A DNA stretch of 64,000 bases from Thalassobium sp. (GTDB taxonomy: Bacteria > Pseudomonadota > Gammaproteobacteria > Pseudomonadales > Oceanobacteraceae). Under the pieces are notes generated by a model that saw only the letters and a program-made list of their open reading frames with translations, searched no databases and was not told the DNA's origin. The DNA lies in NCBI GenBank assembly GCA_002733205.1, contig NVUW01000005.1:124001-188000 (forward strand). Reading direction: 5' to 3'. Shown one piece after another: positions 32,483 to 43,634 of this stretch (position 1 is the stretch's first letter; each line of letters starts with the position of its first letter). The position numbers and the translations under genes are program-made.

Positions 32483-35413
32483 TTACTCTTCGTAATTCTC
32501 AATCGCCGGACAAGAGCAAATCAGGTTACGGTCGCCGTACACATCATCAATACGGCCAACGGTTGGCCAGAATTTATGTGCGCCAAGTTCTTTAACCGGG
32601 TAAGCGGCCAGTTCGCGGCTGTACGGACGATCCCATTCTCCGGCAATTACCGGTGCGGTGTGCGGGGCGTTTTTCAGCGGGTTATTTTCCGCATCCAGTT
32701 CACCGCGCAGTACTGCGTCGATTTCGCCTTTAATGCTGATCATGGCGTCGGCAAAGCGGTCGATTTCGGCTTTGGATTCCGATTCGGTCGGCTCGATCAT
32801 AAAGGTGCCTGCAACCGGGAACGACATGGTCGGCGCGTGGAAACCGTAGTCCATTAAGCGCTTGGCAATATCCACTTCGGTAATGCCGCTTTCGGCTTTC
32901 AGCGGACGCAGGTCAACAATACATTCGTGCGCCACACGGCCGTTCTGGCCGGAGTACAGAATCGGGTAGTGAGCTGACAAACGCTTGGCCAGGTAGTTGG
33001 CTTTCAGCAGTGCATTCTGGGTTGCACGGCGCAGACCTTTGCCGCCCATCAGGGTGATGTACATCCAGCTGATGGTGAGAATGCTGGCGGAGCCGTAAGG
33101 CGCAGCCGATACCGCACCATTGCCTTTGGCTTCGTTCTCCAGCGGGCGTACCGCGTGGTTGGCCACAAATGGTGCCAGGTGTTTGGCAACACCGATAGGG
33201 CCCATGCCCGGGCCGCCGCCGCCGTGTGGAATAGCGAAGGTTTTGTGCAGGTTCATGTGCGATACGTCGGCACCGATAAACGCCGGCTGGGTAATACCTA
33301 CCTGTGCGTTCAGGTTGGCACCGTCCATATACACCTGGCCGCCGAGGCTGTGTACCAGGTCGCAGATTTCACGCACGCCCTGCTCGTAAATACCGTGGGT
33401 CGACGGGTAGGTCAGCATCAGGCACGACAGCTGGTCGCCGATTTCTTCGGCTTTTTTCTTCAGGTCGTCAAAGTCGACGTTACCTTCGTCATCGCAGTTG
33501 GTAACCACAACGCGCATCGAGGCCATCTGCGCCGACGCCGGGTTAGTACCGTGGGCAGAGCGCGGAATCAGACAGACGTTACGGTGACCTTCGCCACGGC
33601 TCTCGTGGTATTTCTTGATCGCCAGCAGACCGGCGTATTCGCCCTGGGCACCGGAGTTCGGTTGCATACAGATGGCGTCAAAACCGGTAACGGCTTTGAG
33701 GTAGTCGTCCAGCTCGGCAATCATCTGCTCGTAACCAACGGTCTGTGACTTAGGCGCGAACGGGTGAATATTGGAGAACTCAGGCCAGGTAACCGGAATC
33801 ATTTCGGTGGTGGCGTTCAGTTTCATGGTGCAGGAACCCAGCGTGATCATGCTGTGGTTCATGGCCAGGTCTTTCGACTCCAGACGCTTCATATAACGCA
33901 GCATTTCATGCTCTGTATGGTAGCGGCTGAAAGTCGGGTGGGTCAGGAATTCGGTGTTACGTGCCTGACCGGCGTCAATGCTGTTGGAGCCGTTGGCAAC
34001 AATCTGCGCATCCAGTGCGTATACATCCAGACCATGACCTTCGCCGAGAATAATATCGAACAGTTCCTGTACGTCGGCGGCAGAGGTTTTCTCGTGCAGG
34101 CTGACACCCAGAGTGTTTGCTGCCATACCCAGAGCGGCGTCGTCGCGCAGGTTCACTTCACATGCTTCGGCACGGGCCAGTAGCGCGGCTTTGTCGCTGG
34201 CGTTAAAGGTCAGGGTGTCGAACCAGTGGTTGTTGACCAGCTCAATACCTTTAGCCTGTCCCTGAGAAGAAGAGAGACCAGCAGCGAGAATATCGGTTAA
34301 ACGGTGAATACGGCCGGCAATGGTCTTCAGACCCTGTGGGCCATGGTAGACGGCGTAGAACGAGCTTAAGTTGGCCAGCAGTACCTGCGCAGTACAGATG
34401 TTGGAGTTGGCCTTCTCACGGCGGATATGCTGTTCACGGGTCTGCAGTGCCATACGCAGCGCAGGTTTGCCCTGAGCGTCAATGGATACACCGATAATTC
34501 GGCCGGGAATATTACGCTTGTACGCATCGCGGGTAGCGAAGAACGCCGCGTGCGGGCCACCAAAGCCCATCGGCACGCCGAAGTGCTGGGCGTTACCCAG
34601 AACGATGTCGGCACCCATTTCGCCCGGTGCTTTCAGCATTACCAGCGCCATCAGGTCAGTGGCCACCGCGGCCATCGCGTCTTTGGCGTGCAGGGCGGTA
34701 ATGACGTCGGTGAAGTCACGCACGTCACCGTTTTTACCCGGGTACTGGAACAGGGCACCGAATACATCGGCGTCGGCAGCGGCATCGGCCGGGCCAACCA
34801 GTACGTCCCAGCCAAAGGCTTCGGCGCGGGTTTTCACCACGTCGATGGTCTGCGGCAGGCAGTTTTCATCGACATAGAAAGTATTGGATTTGTTTTTCTT
34901 CACAGAGCGCTTGGCCATCGCCATGGCTTCGGCAGCGGCGGTGCCTTCGTCCAGCAGGGAGGCGTTGGCCAGTTCCATGCCGGTAAAGTCGATCACCATT
35001 TGCTGGTAGTTGAGCAGGGCTTCGAGACGGCCCTGAGCAATTTCTGGCTGGTAAGGGGTGTAGGCGGTATACCAGCCCGGATTTTCCAGCACATTGCGCA
35101 GAATCACCGGCGGAATAATGGTGTCGTGGTAACCCAGACCGATGTAGCTTTTAAAAATCTTATTCTGGCTGGCCAGCGCTTTTAAATAATTCAGCGCATC
35201 GTATTCCGTTTTGCCGTCGGCAATATCAAGGAAAGGCGCACGCAGAATATCAGCAGGGACGATTTCGGCGCTCAGGGCTTCCAGCGAGTCGGCACCAACG
35301 GCAGCCAGCAGAGCGGCTTCTTCGTTGCTGTCGGGGCCTGCGCCATTGGAGGCAATATGACGGCCGATAAAATTATCGCGTTGTTCCAGATCTTTAAGAG
35401 ACAGTGTGGTCAT
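32483..35413 (-). CDS. gcvP: Glycine dehydrogenase (decarboxylating), P-protein
   Basis: A 976-residue PLP enzyme that decarboxylates glycine and passes the aminomethyl group to the lipoyl arm of GcvH. The two-domain layout is present: an N-terminal half with [14 protein letters not shown] and a C-terminal half with the PLP lysine in [19 protein letters not shown] chose the ATG at 35413 ([15 protein letters not shown]), although an in-frame TTG at 35425 is possible; neither has a strong ribosome site. It is the third gene of gcvT-gcvH-gcvP, about 105 bp after gcvH. Confidence 0.95.
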   Translation of the reverse strand: MTTLSLKDLEQRDNFIGRHIASNGAGPDSNEEAALLAAVGADSLEALSAEIVPADILRAPFLDIADGKTEYDALNYLKALASQNKIFKSYIGLGYHDTIIPPVILRNVLENPGWYTAYTPYQPEIAQGRLEALLNYQQMVIDFTGMELANASLLDEGTAAAEAMAMAKRSVKKNKSNTFYVDENCLPQTIDVVKTRAEAFGWDVLVGPADAAADADVFGALFQYPGKNGDVRDFTDVITALHAKDAMAAVATDLMALVMLKAPGEMGADIVLGNAQHFGVPMGFGGPHAAFFATRDAYKRNIPGRIIGVSIDAQGKPALRMALQTREQHIRREKANSNICTAQVLLANLSSFYAVYHGPQGLKTIAGRIHRLTDILAAGLSSSQGQAKGIELVNNHWFDTLTFNASDKAALLARAEACEVNLRDDAALGMAANTLGVSLHEKTSAADVQELFDIILGEGHGLDVYALDAQIVANGSNSIDAGQARNTEFLTHPTFSRYHTEHEMLRYMKRLESKDLAMNHSMITLGSCTMKLNATTEMIPVTWPEFSNIHPFAPKSQTVGYEQMIAELDDYLKAVTGFDAICMQPNSGAQGEYAGLLAIKKYHESRGEGHRNVCLIPRSAHGTNPASAQMASMRVVVTNCDDEGNVDFDDLKKKAEEIGDQLSCLMLTYPSTHGIYEQGVREICDLVHSLGGQVYMDGANLNAQVGITQPAFIGADVSHMNLHKTFAIPHGGGGPGMGPIGVAKHLAPFVANHAVRPLENEAKGNGAVSAAPYGSASILTISWMYITLMGGKGLRRATQNALLKANYLAKRLSAHYPILYSGQNGRVAHECIVDLRPLKAESGITEVDIAKRLMDYGFHAPTMSFPVAGTFMIEPTESESKAEIDRFADAMISIKGEIDAVLRGELDAENNPLKNAPHTAPVIAGEWDRPYSRELAAYPVKELGAHKFWPTVGRIDDVYGDRNLICSCPAIENYEE

Positions 35414-35518
35414 GGGAGAACTCAAAAAAGTTAAAACGGATGCGCTTGGTGAGAATGTGCCATTAACAGTATTAACGACATTCCGCCTGCGGCCGGGCCG
35501 CAGACGGGCAGAGGCGTC

Positions 35519-35902
35519 TTATTCGCAGGCCGCTGCGTAAGCGTCAGCGTCGAGCAGGTTGTTCAGGTCGTCGGCGTTGGCCAGTTCCATTTTGAAGAAC
35601 CAGGCGTTGCCGTACGGATCTTCGTTGGCCATTTCCGGTGCATCAACCAGCGCGTCGTTAACGGCGATGATTTTACCGGCCAGCGGCGCGTAGATGTCGG
35701 ACGCGGCTTTTACCGATTCAACCACGGCGATGTCCTGCTCGGCTTCGACTTCGGTACCGACTTCCGGCAGTTCAACGAATACCACGTCACCCAGCTGAGC
35801 CTGGGCAAAATCGGTAATACCGATGGTTACGGTGCCGTCGGCTTCGAGACGGATCCACTCATGGGAGGTGACGTATTTCAGTTCAGCTGGGATATTGCTC
35901 AT
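35519..35902 (-). CDS. gcvH: Glycine cleavage system H protein
   Basis: A 127-residue lipoyl carrier that shuttles the aminomethyl group between GcvP, GcvT and Lpd. The lipoylated Lys65 lies in [14 protein letters not shown], and the protein has the usual hybrid-motif fold and length. The ATG at 35902 follows GGAGATCAAC. gcvT lies 49 bp upstream. Confidence 0.96.
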   Translation of the reverse strand: MSNIPAELKYVTSHEWIRLEADGTVTIGITDFAQAQLGDVVFVELPEVGTEVEAEQDIAVVESVKAASDIYAPLAGKIIAVNDALVDAPEMANEDPYGNAWFFKMELANADDLNNLLDADAYAAACE

Positions 35903-35951
35903 GTTGATCTCCACTCAAAAATAAAAAGCGTAAAACGAATTCGTTAATTTA

Positions 35952-37046
35952 TCAGAACTGCTGCTTACCATTACGGACGAAAGGCAGCTTGACCACGCGT
36001 GCGGGCACTAATTTACCACGCATTTCCACCAGACACTTGTCTGTGGTGCCGACCGGCACACGCGCCATGGCAATGGAATATTCGAGGCTGGGTGAGAATG
36101 TACCGGAGGTGACTTCACCTTCGCCGATGCCTTCCACGACAACTTTCTGGTGCGAGCGCATAACACCACGGGTTTCCAGCACCAGGCCTACCAGTTTCAG
36201 CGCCTGTTGCGGATTGGCTGCACGCGCGGCTTTTTCGGCTTCCAGTGCGGCGCGGCCGATAAAATCACGCTCCGCTGGTTCCCAGGCAATGGTCCAGCCC
36301 ATGCCGGCCTGCAGTGGCGAAATGCTTTCGTCCATATCGTTGCCGTACAGGTTCATACCGGCTTCCAGACGCAGGGTATCGCGCGCGCCCAGACCGGCTG
36401 GAGCGACACCGGCATCCAGCAGTTGCTGCCAGAATGCCGCTACTTCGGCTTCCGGCACCATAATTTCCAGACCGTCTTCACCGGTGTAACCGGTACGGGC
36501 TAAGAACCATTCGCCTTTGCCTTTGCCCTGAAAAATATTCAGACCGTCGATCAGTTCGGCGGCTTCCGGTTTAACCTGTTTTACCCGCTCAATGGCTTGC
36601 GGGCCCTGTACCGCCACCATCGCCAGTTCCGGACGTTCGGTCAGGCTCACTTCGAAGCCTTTGCTTTGACGTGACATCCACTCCAGATCTTTTTCACGGG
36701 TGGAGCAGTTCACCACGGTGCGGTACCAGCCATCCATTTTGTAGACGATTAAGTCGTCGATGACGCCGCCTTCGTTATTCAGCATGCCGGAGTACAGGGC
36801 TTTGCCGCTTTCTTTCAGCTTGGCGACATCGTTGGCCAGCAGCTTCTGCAGGTAGGCGGTGGCATCCGGGCCACGTACATCAACGATGGTCATATGCGAT
36901 ACGTCGAACATACCGGCCTGCTCGCGCACAGCTTTATGTTCCTGAATCTGCGAGCCGTAATGGATGGGCATATCCCAGCCACCAAAGTCGACGATTTTGC
37001 CATTGGCTTCGAGGTGCTTGGCGTACAGAGCGGTTTGCTTGGCCAT
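35952..37046 (-). CDS. gcvT: Aminomethyltransferase, T-protein
   Basis: A 364-residue enzyme that moves the one-carbon unit to tetrahydrofolate and releases ammonia. [38 protein letters not shown] and the [13 protein letters not shown] motif are all present. I chose the ATG at 37046 ([12 protein letters not shown]), preceded by CAGGACATAAC. It is the first gene of the operon. No glycine riboswitch is visible upstream, so control must be at the promoter. Confidence 0.95.
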   Translation of the reverse strand: MAKQTALYAKHLEANGKIVDFGGWDMPIHYGSQIQEHKAVREQAGMFDVSHMTIVDVRGPDATAYLQKLLANDVAKLKESGKALYSGMLNNEGGVIDDLIVYKMDGWYRTVVNCSTREKDLEWMSRQSKGFEVSLTERPELAMVAVQGPQAIERVKQVKPEAAELIDGLNIFQGKGKGEWFLARTGYTGEDGLEIMVPEAEVAAFWQQLLDAGVAPAGLGARDTLRLEAGMNLYGNDMDESISPLQAGMGWTIAWEPAERDFIGRAALEAEKAARAANPQQALKLVGLVLETRGVMRSHQKVVVEGIGEGEVTSGTFSPSLEYSIAMARVPVGTTDKCLVEMRGKLVPARVVKLPFVRNGKQQF

Positions 37047-37180
37047 GTTATGTCCTGCTGTAGTCAATCGTGATGTGATCGTTTGCTGTCTTTATTGTGT
37101 CGTTTTCTGTTGCTGGTAACGGGCCGCCAGCGGACAGAATCATCGTGCGTACTGTGTTTCAGTACGTAAAAAAGGGCGGC

Positions 37181-37186
37181 AGTATA
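37181..37186 (-). promoter_or_regulatory. Likely -10 element of the gcvTHP promoter
   Basis: TATACT on the minus strand, in the 283-bp gap between gcvT and the TetR gene. No strong -35 is seen 16-18 bp upstream. A hairpin with 7-bp arms (CGTACTG/CAGTACG, 37147-37165) follows in the leader. Confidence 0.4.
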
Positions 37187-37329
37187 GCGCTTAAAAAGCA
37201 CTTAGGCACCCTCCAATCTGTATTTAACTGGACGATGGTTCCAATTTATAAATATTGGCCCGTTCCGGCCTGTGGGCGGCATGGCAACTGGTGTGGCGCT
37301 GTTGGCTTCAGGTGCTTAAAGCTGACTAT

Positions 37330-38007
37330 TTAGTCAGAAAAAGGTATGGCATCGGGCAGATTTTGCTGGATGTGTTGCGGGTTGTGCTGAATGGCGCGCA
37401 GGGTCATCTGCAAATGAACGCGCAGCATGTCATCAAAGCCCAGCGGTTGTTCTTTGCGGGCGAACACGCCGTCAATGGTCAGCAGGGCAAAGCCGTGAAT
37501 AGAAGACCAGCAGTTGTTGGCCAGCAGCATTGGTTCGGTGGGCAGAAACTCGCCGCGTTGCGCGCCTTCGGCCATCAGTTGCAGTAATACGTTAAAGGCG
37601 CTGCGGGCGGCGGTCTGTAATTGTGGGTATTGCTCACGCTGGGTGATGCTGCTGCCGAAAATAAGGCGGTACTTTTCCGGGTTGGCGATGGCGTAACGCA
37701 GGTAGGCTTCGCCGGCGCGCAGCAGGTTGTCGGCGCAGTTTAAAGCGGGATCAATGCGTTCGCTGGTGACCCGGCTCAGTTCGTCAAAGGTTTGCCTTGC
37801 CAGTTCAACCAGCAGGCCGTTCTTGTCGGCAAAGTGGCGATAGGGCGCGGTTTGGGATACGCCGACCACCCGTGCCAGGGCGCGCAGACTGAGATTCTCG
37901 GCGCCCTGTTCACGGATGCTGTCAACCGCTGCGCTGAGCAAGGCTTCACGCAGATTACCGTGGTGGTAGCTGGTAGCGTTGTTCTGGTTTGAGGCGGCGC
38001 GGCTCAT
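37330..38007 (-). CDS. TetR family regulator with WHG-type C-terminal domain
   Basis: A 225-residue regulator. The N-terminal HTH reads LREALLSAAVDSIREQGAEN followed by SLRALARVVGVSQTAPYRHFADKNGLL. The C-terminal part (YLRYAIANPEKYRLIFG and SIHGFALLTIDGVF) matches the WHG group of TetR regulators. I chose the ATG at 38007 (MSRAASNQ) with CAGGG upstream. It is upstream of gcvT on the same strand but separated by a promoter region, so a link with glycine metabolism is unproven. Confidence 0.9.
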   Translation of the reverse strand: MSRAASNQNNATSYHHGNLREALLSAAVDSIREQGAENLSLRALARVVGVSQTAPYRHFADKNGLLVELARQTFDELSRVTSERIDPALNCADNLLRAGEAYLRYAIANPEKYRLIFGSSITQREQYPQLQTAARSAFNVLLQLMAEGAQRGEFLPTEPMLLANNCWSSIHGFALLTIDGVFARKEQPLGFDDMLRVHLQMTLRAIQHNPQHIQQNLPDAIPFSD

Positions 38008-38052
38008 TCTGAATACCCTGCGGAATGTGGCGCTATTCAAACCAGTTACGCG

Positions 38053-39069
38053 CTAAGCGTCAACTTCGCTGAGCTGTTTATTCTGCGCTTCCGCCACGCT
38101 GTGCTCTGCGTCAGCCTTCACCTGATGCGCCTGGCTGGGCGAATAGCCGCACCATTTTTTAAACGCTTTGGAGAAGTTGGCAACACTGGAATAGCCCAGT
38201 TCGGCCGACAGCTGTGTGACGTTGTAAACCCGCCGTTGCAGCCAGTCGCGGGCCTGAATCAGGCGCAGTTCGGACAGCAGTTTCTGGTAGTGCGTACCAC
38301 TGTCCTGCAGACGCCGTTTGCAGGTACGTTCACTCAATTCCAGCGCCCGCGACAGTACCTCCAGCGACGGCGGCTCAGGCAGGTCATGGCGCAGCAGATT
38401 GGCCGCTTTGCTGGTTGCCATCAGGCTGGCGCGGGGCGGCATCTGGTGTTGCAGCGTGGGCAGATTGTGCGGGTCGGCTTCTGCGTGCAGCAGTCGCTGT
38501 GGCAGGCGTATCGCCAGGAACGGCGCGTTGCTGCGGATCGTCAGTGGCACGTAAGCGGCGTAACGCTGCGGTTGCTCACAGGTATGCGGCAGGTAGAGCT
38601 GAATATCGTTATGACTGGCGGCAATAAACGGCAAGCAGCGGGCATGCAGCCAGGCCAGTACAACATCGAGCACGTTGTCTGGCAGTTGCGCGTCCAGTGC
38701 CGGATTGGCGCGCCAGCGCAGCTCAATATGGCAGGTTTCGCCATCGTCTTCCTGATGCAGGCTGAACAGTTGTGACAGCAGATTATCTTGCTGCAGCAGG
38801 GTACAACCCTGTGCCAGCGTGCTGAACAGGGGTGGTTGATGCAGCGCCAGCGCCAGGCCGTAGTCGAGCGCCAGGTTCTGTTGTGGCAGCTGTTCCTGTG
38901 CCCAATCGAGCAGGTGCAGGAGTTGGCTGACCGCAATGCGGCTGCGGCTGTTGAATAATGCATCGGCCGGCAAATCCATTGGCGGCAGTTGCTGAGTTTT
39001 GATGCCTTTGCTGGCCAACAGGCGCAGCAAAATATGCAGTGAGTTAGCAGTACAGTTTAAAGGGCCCAT
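38053..39069 (-). CDS. AraC family transcriptional regulator
   Basis: A 338-residue regulator. The N-terminal domain resembles the ligand domain of OruR/ArgR-like AraC regulators (DALFNSRSRIAVSQLLHLLDWA). The C-terminal double HTH has RALELSERTCKRRLQDSGTHY and VTQLSAELGYSSVANFSKAF plus the KKWCGYSPSQ ending typical of the family. It is divergent from the RND efflux operon with 265 bp between them, so it is a candidate activator of that operon. Confidence 0.9.
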   Translation of the reverse strand: MGPLNCTANSLHILLRLLASKGIKTQQLPPMDLPADALFNSRSRIAVSQLLHLLDWAQEQLPQQNLALDYGLALALHQPPLFSTLAQGCTLLQQDNLLSQLFSLHQEDDGETCHIELRWRANPALDAQLPDNVLDVVLAWLHARCLPFIAASHNDIQLYLPHTCEQPQRYAAYVPLTIRSNAPFLAIRLPQRLLHAEADPHNLPTLQHQMPPRASLMATSKAANLLRHDLPEPPSLEVLSRALELSERTCKRRLQDSGTHYQKLLSELRLIQARDWLQRRVYNVTQLSAELGYSSVANFSKAFKKWCGYSPSQAHQVKADAEHSVAEAQNKQLSEVDA

Positions 39070-39334
39070 GGTGTGTCTTTTTTTTGTATGTGGTGAGAAT
39101 GCAGAACTTTACGGCAAAACAAGCGTTTAACAATGTGGTATCTGGCAGACATTCACCCAGAAATGGCCTGTAACAACCCAAATCATCCTTTGGGCTGATA
39201 TTTACGGTGTGTTGACGCTGGCAGGTTGGCGTCATAGTATGTTTTCGGTGTAAACATGCCGCTGGGCAAGAGACTTCAGCCCCGGCATCTCAGCAATGAT
39301 CAATGGGTCTGCATAATTACAACAGGAGCGCCCT

Positions 39335-40474
39335 ATGTTTTCTTTCCGCCTGCAAGGTCGGCCGTTTGGCCATTTCTTACTGTCTGTTTTCAGTCTGTTA
39401 CTGACATTACCGGCATTGTCGCAACCGGCGTTGCCGGTAGAAACCGTCGCCGCACACTGGCAGGACTATGCCCGTCCGTTGCGTATCAGCGGCGTGCTGG
39501 AGAACAAATCGGAACAGAATCTGGCATTCAAAATTAATGGTCTGGTCGGCCGTGTAGCCGTCGACGAGGGCCAGTGGGTAAAAGCCGGACAGGTGCTGGC
39601 CGCGCTGAATCTGGAAGAGATTGACGCGCAGGTGGCTAAGGCAGAATCGGTATTGGCCAACGCCGAGCGTAATCTGGCGCGTTTTCAGTCGTTGCAGGGG
39701 TTGGATGCTTTATCGGTTGAGCAATTGCAGAGCGCAGAAACCCAGGTGGATGTTGCGCGCTCCGATCTGACCGTAGCGCGTTTTAATCAGCGCCATGCGG
39801 TGATCCGTGCGCCGGCCGATGGTCGCGTGCTGAAGCGTTCGGTGGAAGCCAACGAAATGGTCAGCAACGGCAAACCGGCTTTTCTGTTTGCCGCCCGCAC
39901 CAGCGGTTGGGTGTTGCGGGCCGGGGTGACCGACAAGGACATCGTGCGTCTGCGTCTGCAGGATCATGCCGAAGTGACCTTTGATGCGTATCCGGGCGAG
40001 GTGTTTCAGGCCGAGCTGAGCGAACTGGCCGGGCGTGCTGACGCCAGCCAGACCTTTGAGATTGAACTTCGCGTAAGCGCTAAATCTGAGCAGCCGCTGC
40101 TGGCGGGCTTTGTGGGTCACGCGGTGATTATGCCCGCCCAGACCCGGCCAGTGGTGTTGTTGCCGGTGGGAGCCATGGTGAGAACTTACAATCACAGCAA
40201 TCGTGAGCACAGCACCAGCGGTCAGAGTGCGCGGGCTGAAGTCGAAGTGTTTGTGGTGCAGAGCAGCGACAGCGGCGCACAGGCACAATTGCGTCGTCTG
40301 CCCTTGCTGGCGCTGGATCATGATCAGCTGGTGATTGCCGGCGGTCTGCAGGATGGCGAACAGGTGGTGGTAGCCGGTGCGCCTTACCTGAGTCATGGCC
40401 GCGCGGTAACGGTTATGAATGCGGCGCTGGTTGAGTCGGCGACGCCGGTGTCTGCACCGGCTGCGGCTGAATAA
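39335..40474 (+). CDS. RND efflux periplasmic adaptor subunit
   Basis: A 379-residue membrane-fusion protein. It has a signal peptide (about 1-30), a barrel-sandwich/lipoyl domain (GLVGRVAVDEGQWVKAGQVL and later VIRAPADGRVLKRSV), a coiled-coil hairpin between (about 90-150), then beta-barrel and membrane-proximal domains. There is no lipobox. It links the inner-membrane RND pump to an outer-membrane channel, which is not encoded here. AGGAG precedes the ATG. The pump gene starts 11 bp after its stop. Confidence 0.93.
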   Translation: MFSFRLQGRPFGHFLLSVFSLLLTLPALSQPALPVETVAAHWQDYARPLRISGVLENKSEQNLAFKINGLVGRVAVDEGQWVKAGQVLAALNLEEIDAQVAKAESVLANAERNLARFQSLQGLDALSVEQLQSAETQVDVARSDLTVARFNQRHAVIRAPADGRVLKRSVEANEMVSNGKPAFLFAARTSGWVLRAGVTDKDIVRLRLQDHAEVTFDAYPGEVFQAELSELAGRADASQTFEIELRVSAKSEQPLLAGFVGHAVIMPAQTRPVVLLPVGAMVRTYNHSNREHSTSGQSARAEVEVFVVQSSDSGAQAQLRRLPLLALDHDQLVIAGGLQDGEQVVVAGAPYLSHGRAVTVMNAALVESATPVSAPAAAE

Positions 40475-40485
40475 AGGAGCGGGTT

Positions 40486-43400
40486 ATGCAATTACCTCAA
40501 CTCGCTATCCGCAATCACCAGTTTACCTGGGTGATGTTTTTGCTGCTGGTGCTGCTCGGTGTGGTGTCGTTTTTTACCATGCCGCGTTCAGAAGACCCGC
40601 AATTCGATTTTTCTGCCGCCGTAATCAAAGTGGTTAATCCCGGCACAACGCCGCTGGATATGGAAAAGCTGGTGGTTGATCCGCTGGAAGCCGCATTAAA
40701 CGAACTGGATGATTTACGTGAAATTAAAACCAGCGTGGAAGATGGCCTGGCCGTCATCCGCGTGGAGTTTTTATACGGCACCGATGCCGACGATAAATAC
40801 GATGATGTGGTCAGTGCGGTATCGCAGGTACGTGACCAGTTACCGGCCAGCATTGTCGATCTGGACATCGACAAAATTTCCCCGGCTGATGTCAGCATTC
40901 TGCAGTTGGCACTGGTGTCTGAGCAGGCGGATTACCCGGAATTAAAAAAGCACGCGGAAACGCTGGAGCAAAAGCTCGAGCGCGTCAGCGGTGTTAAACG
41001 CGTTGATATTGCCGCACTGCCAACGCTGGAAGTTCAGATTCAGGTGGATCAGCGCAAAGTGAATGGTCTGGGCATCAGCCTCGACGAAATTCAGGCGGCG
41101 GTGGCCAGTGCTGCACAGAATTTACCCGGTGGCCATGCCAATGCCGGTGAACGCCGCTTTACCGTGCGTACCAGTGGTGATTACGAATCGCTGGATGCCA
41201 TTGGCGATACCGCCGTGCGCGGCCAGGGCCAGCGTCTGATTTATTTACGCGATATTGCGCAGATATCATTAACCGAAAGTCTGCCCAGTTACCGCGCCCG
41301 CTTAAATGGCGAAAAAGCCGTATTTTTGTCGGTTGTGCAACGCAAGGGCAGCCAGATTTTTCAGGTGCGCGAAGGCATTCAACAGGTGTTGGACAGCTAC
41401 AGCGACAAGCGTCTGCCGCAGCACATTGCATTAAAAACCGTGATGGATCAGTCGGTCAGTGTGGAACGCCAGATTGATGGTTTTTTCGATAATTTAAATC
41501 AGGGTCTGATTCTGGTCGCCATATTGTCGCTGATTGTGCTGGGCCTGCGTCCGGCGCTGGTGGTGGTAGCGGCCATTCCGCTGTCTATTTTTATTGCCAT
41601 TGGCTGGGTGGATTTAGCCGGTTTTGGCCTGCAGCAGATGTCCATTGTTGGTCTGGTGATTGCGTTAGGCTTATTAGTGGATAACGCCATTGTGGTGGTG
41701 GAAAACGTTGCCCGTCATTTACGCGATGGCGACAGTCCCGGCGATGCGGCGATTAAAGGCAGCTCACAGGTGGCCTGGGCAGTCACTTCCGGCACGCTGA
41801 CAACGGTACTGTCTTTTTTACCCATGTTATTAATGCAGAACGGCTCCGGTACTTTTATGCGGGCAATGCCGGTGACCGTGGTGTTAACCCTGTTTGCATC
41901 GTTATTAATTGCCCTGACTTTAACGCCGTTATTGGCCAGTAAATTAGGCACTGCCGCAAAAACCACGACCCGCAGTCAGAAAAAACTGGAAGCCATTGCT
42001 GATGGTTTTTATCTGCGCTGGCTGAACCGGGCACTGGCTAAACCTAAACGGGTACTGGGGATTTCGCTGGCGCTGTTAATCGGTTCGTTATCGCTGTTTC
42101 CGTTAATCGGTGTCAGCCTGTTTCCGAAAGCCGAAAAACCGATGATTCTGGTGAATATTGATATGCCGGAAGGCAGCGGTTTTGAACAGACCGAAGCCAT
42201 GGCACAACGGGTTGAAGCGCTGGTGCGTAAACAGCCTTTAGTGGTGGATATTGCGCAGAACGTTGGCCGCGGTAATCCGCGTATTTATTACAACATTATG
42301 CCATCGCGCCAGACGGTGAATTTTGCGCAATTATTTGTCACCTTAAGTGCGCATGAACTGGCACAGGTTGAGCCGCTGGTGTCAGCCCTGCGTGATGAGC
42401 TGAGTTTAATTGCCGGCGCGCAGATTACGGTAAAAGAGTTTCTGCAGGGGCCGCCGGTGGAAGCGCCGGTTGAGATCCGCATTATGGGAGAAGAACTGAA
42501 CGATATTCAGCGTGTCTCGCTGGATGTTGCCAGTATAATGGAACAGACACCGGGTGTGATTGGTGTAGATAACCCGGTTGGTAAATATAAAGTCGATCTG
42601 CATGTGCAGATTAACCGCGATAAAGCGGCCATGCTGGGTATTCCGCTCAGTACCATCGACCGCACTATTCGTACCGCACTGGTTGGTTTGCCCATGGGTG
42701 TATATCGTGATGATGACGGCGAAGAATATAATTTAGTGCTGCGTTTATCGGAATATCCGCGGCCGGAACTGGCCACCTTTGACGATATTCAGATTGCCAC
42801 GACACACGGCAAACTGGTGCCGCTGTTGCAGGTTGCCAGTATCGAACTGGAAACCAGCATTGCCCGCTTCCAGCATTTTGATACCGAGCGGATGGCGCGG
42901 GTAACCTCGGATGTATTACCAGGCTTTACCACCGAGGCAGTGACGAATGCCGTGGTTGAACAGTTACAACAATACGCCTGGCCGGAAGGAGTGCACTTTA
43001 CTGTTGGTGGTGAACAGGCCAACCGTAAAAAAGCCTTCGGCGGTATGGCGCAGGCATTAATTCTGGCGGTGTTTGGTATTTTTGCGGTGCTGGTATTGCA
43101 GTTCCGTTCGTTTGTGCAGCCGTTAATTGTCTTTGCCGCCATTCCGTTTGCCTTGATTGGTGCCTTGCTGGCGTTATTTATTACCGGTTATACCTTCAGT
43201 TTTACCGCCTTTATTGGTCTGACGTCGTTGGTGGGGATTGTGGTGAATAACTCCATTATTCTGGTCGATTACGCCAATCAGATGCGCCGTGAAGGTATGG
43301 AGCAGCTGGCGGCGATTGCCGCTGCCGCGCAAACCCGTTTTGTACCCATTGTGTTAACCACGCTGACCACTATTGGTGGCTTGTTGCCCTTAACGTTATC

Positions 43401-43521
43401 GGGCTCCAGCATGTGGTCGCCGATGGGCTGGGCGATTATTGGCGGCCTGTTGGTTTCGACGTTATTAACCTTGATTGTCGTGCCGGTGCTGTACCGCTTT
43501 TTGGGGAAAATGCCGGAGTAA
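40486..43521 (+). CDS. RND efflux transporter permease
   Basis: A 1011-residue inner-membrane proton antiporter with twelve helices and two large periplasmic loops. TM4 holds GLLVDNAIVVVEN with the proton-relay Asp399; the second acidic residue of AcrB is Asn here, as in many HAE1 and metal pumps. The second half repeats with FTAFIGLTSLVGIVVNNSIILVDYAN. It belongs to the AcrB/HAE1 superfamily; the substrate is unknown. It forms an operon with the adaptor and lacks an outer-membrane channel gene, so TolC is probably shared. Confidence 0.94.
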   Translation: MQLPQLAIRNHQFTWVMFLLLVLLGVVSFFTMPRSEDPQFDFSAAVIKVVNPGTTPLDMEKLVVDPLEAALNELDDLREIKTSVEDGLAVIRVEFLYGTDADDKYDDVVSAVSQVRDQLPASIVDLDIDKISPADVSILQLALVSEQADYPELKKHAETLEQKLERVSGVKRVDIAALPTLEVQIQVDQRKVNGLGISLDEIQAAVASAAQNLPGGHANAGERRFTVRTSGDYESLDAIGDTAVRGQGQRLIYLRDIAQISLTESLPSYRARLNGEKAVFLSVVQRKGSQIFQVREGIQQVLDSYSDKRLPQHIALKTVMDQSVSVERQIDGFFDNLNQGLILVAILSLIVLGLRPALVVVAAIPLSIFIAIGWVDLAGFGLQQMSIVGLVIALGLLVDNAIVVVENVARHLRDGDSPGDAAIKGSSQVAWAVTSGTLTTVLSFLPMLLMQNGSGTFMRAMPVTVVLTLFASLLIALTLTPLLASKLGTAAKTTTRSQKKLEAIADGFYLRWLNRALAKPKRVLGISLALLIGSLSLFPLIGVSLFPKAEKPMILVNIDMPEGSGFEQTEAMAQRVEALVRKQPLVVDIAQNVGRGNPRIYYNIMPSRQTVNFAQLFVTLSAHELAQVEPLVSALRDELSLIAGAQITVKEFLQGPPVEAPVEIRIMGEELNDIQRVSLDVASIMEQTPGVIGVDNPVGKYKVDLHVQINRDKAAMLGIPLSTIDRTIRTALVGLPMGVYRDDDGEEYNLVLRLSEYPRPELATFDDIQIATTHGKLVPLLQVASIELETSIARFQHFDTERMARVTSDVLPGFTTEAVTNAVVEQLQQYAWPEGVHFTVGGEQANRKKAFGGMAQALILAVFGIFAVLVLQFRSFVQPLIVFAAIPFALIGALLALFITGYTFSFTAFIGLTSLVGIVVNNSIILVDYANQMRREGMEQLAAIAAAAQTRFVPIVLTTLTTIGGLLPLTLSGSSMWSPMGWAIIGGLLVSTLLTLIVVPVLYRFLGKMPE

Positions 43522-43588
43522 ATACGATGTCTGGCATTATTGTTTTCTGTTGCCAGTCAGCAGCGCAGATCACATAAATGCAGAAGAT

Positions 43589-43619
43589 ATAAAAATGGCC
43601 GCGAAAGCGGCCATTTTTA
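43589..43619. terminator. Bidirectional terminator between RND and HxlR genes
   Basis: AAAAATGGCCGC-gaaa-GCGGCCATTTTT forms a perfect stem with a GAAA tetraloop, with A- and T-runs on either side, between two convergent genes. Confidence 0.93.
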
Positions 43620-43634
43620 TATTGAGATAATAAT

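Noticed and set aside
33155-35185. Long frames antisense to gcvP
   Set aside because: They are shadows caused by the codon bias of gcvP, which has all its catalytic motifs.
37047-37329. Glycine riboswitch before gcvT
   Set aside because: The conserved aptamer pieces and tandem layout are not seen in either orientation.
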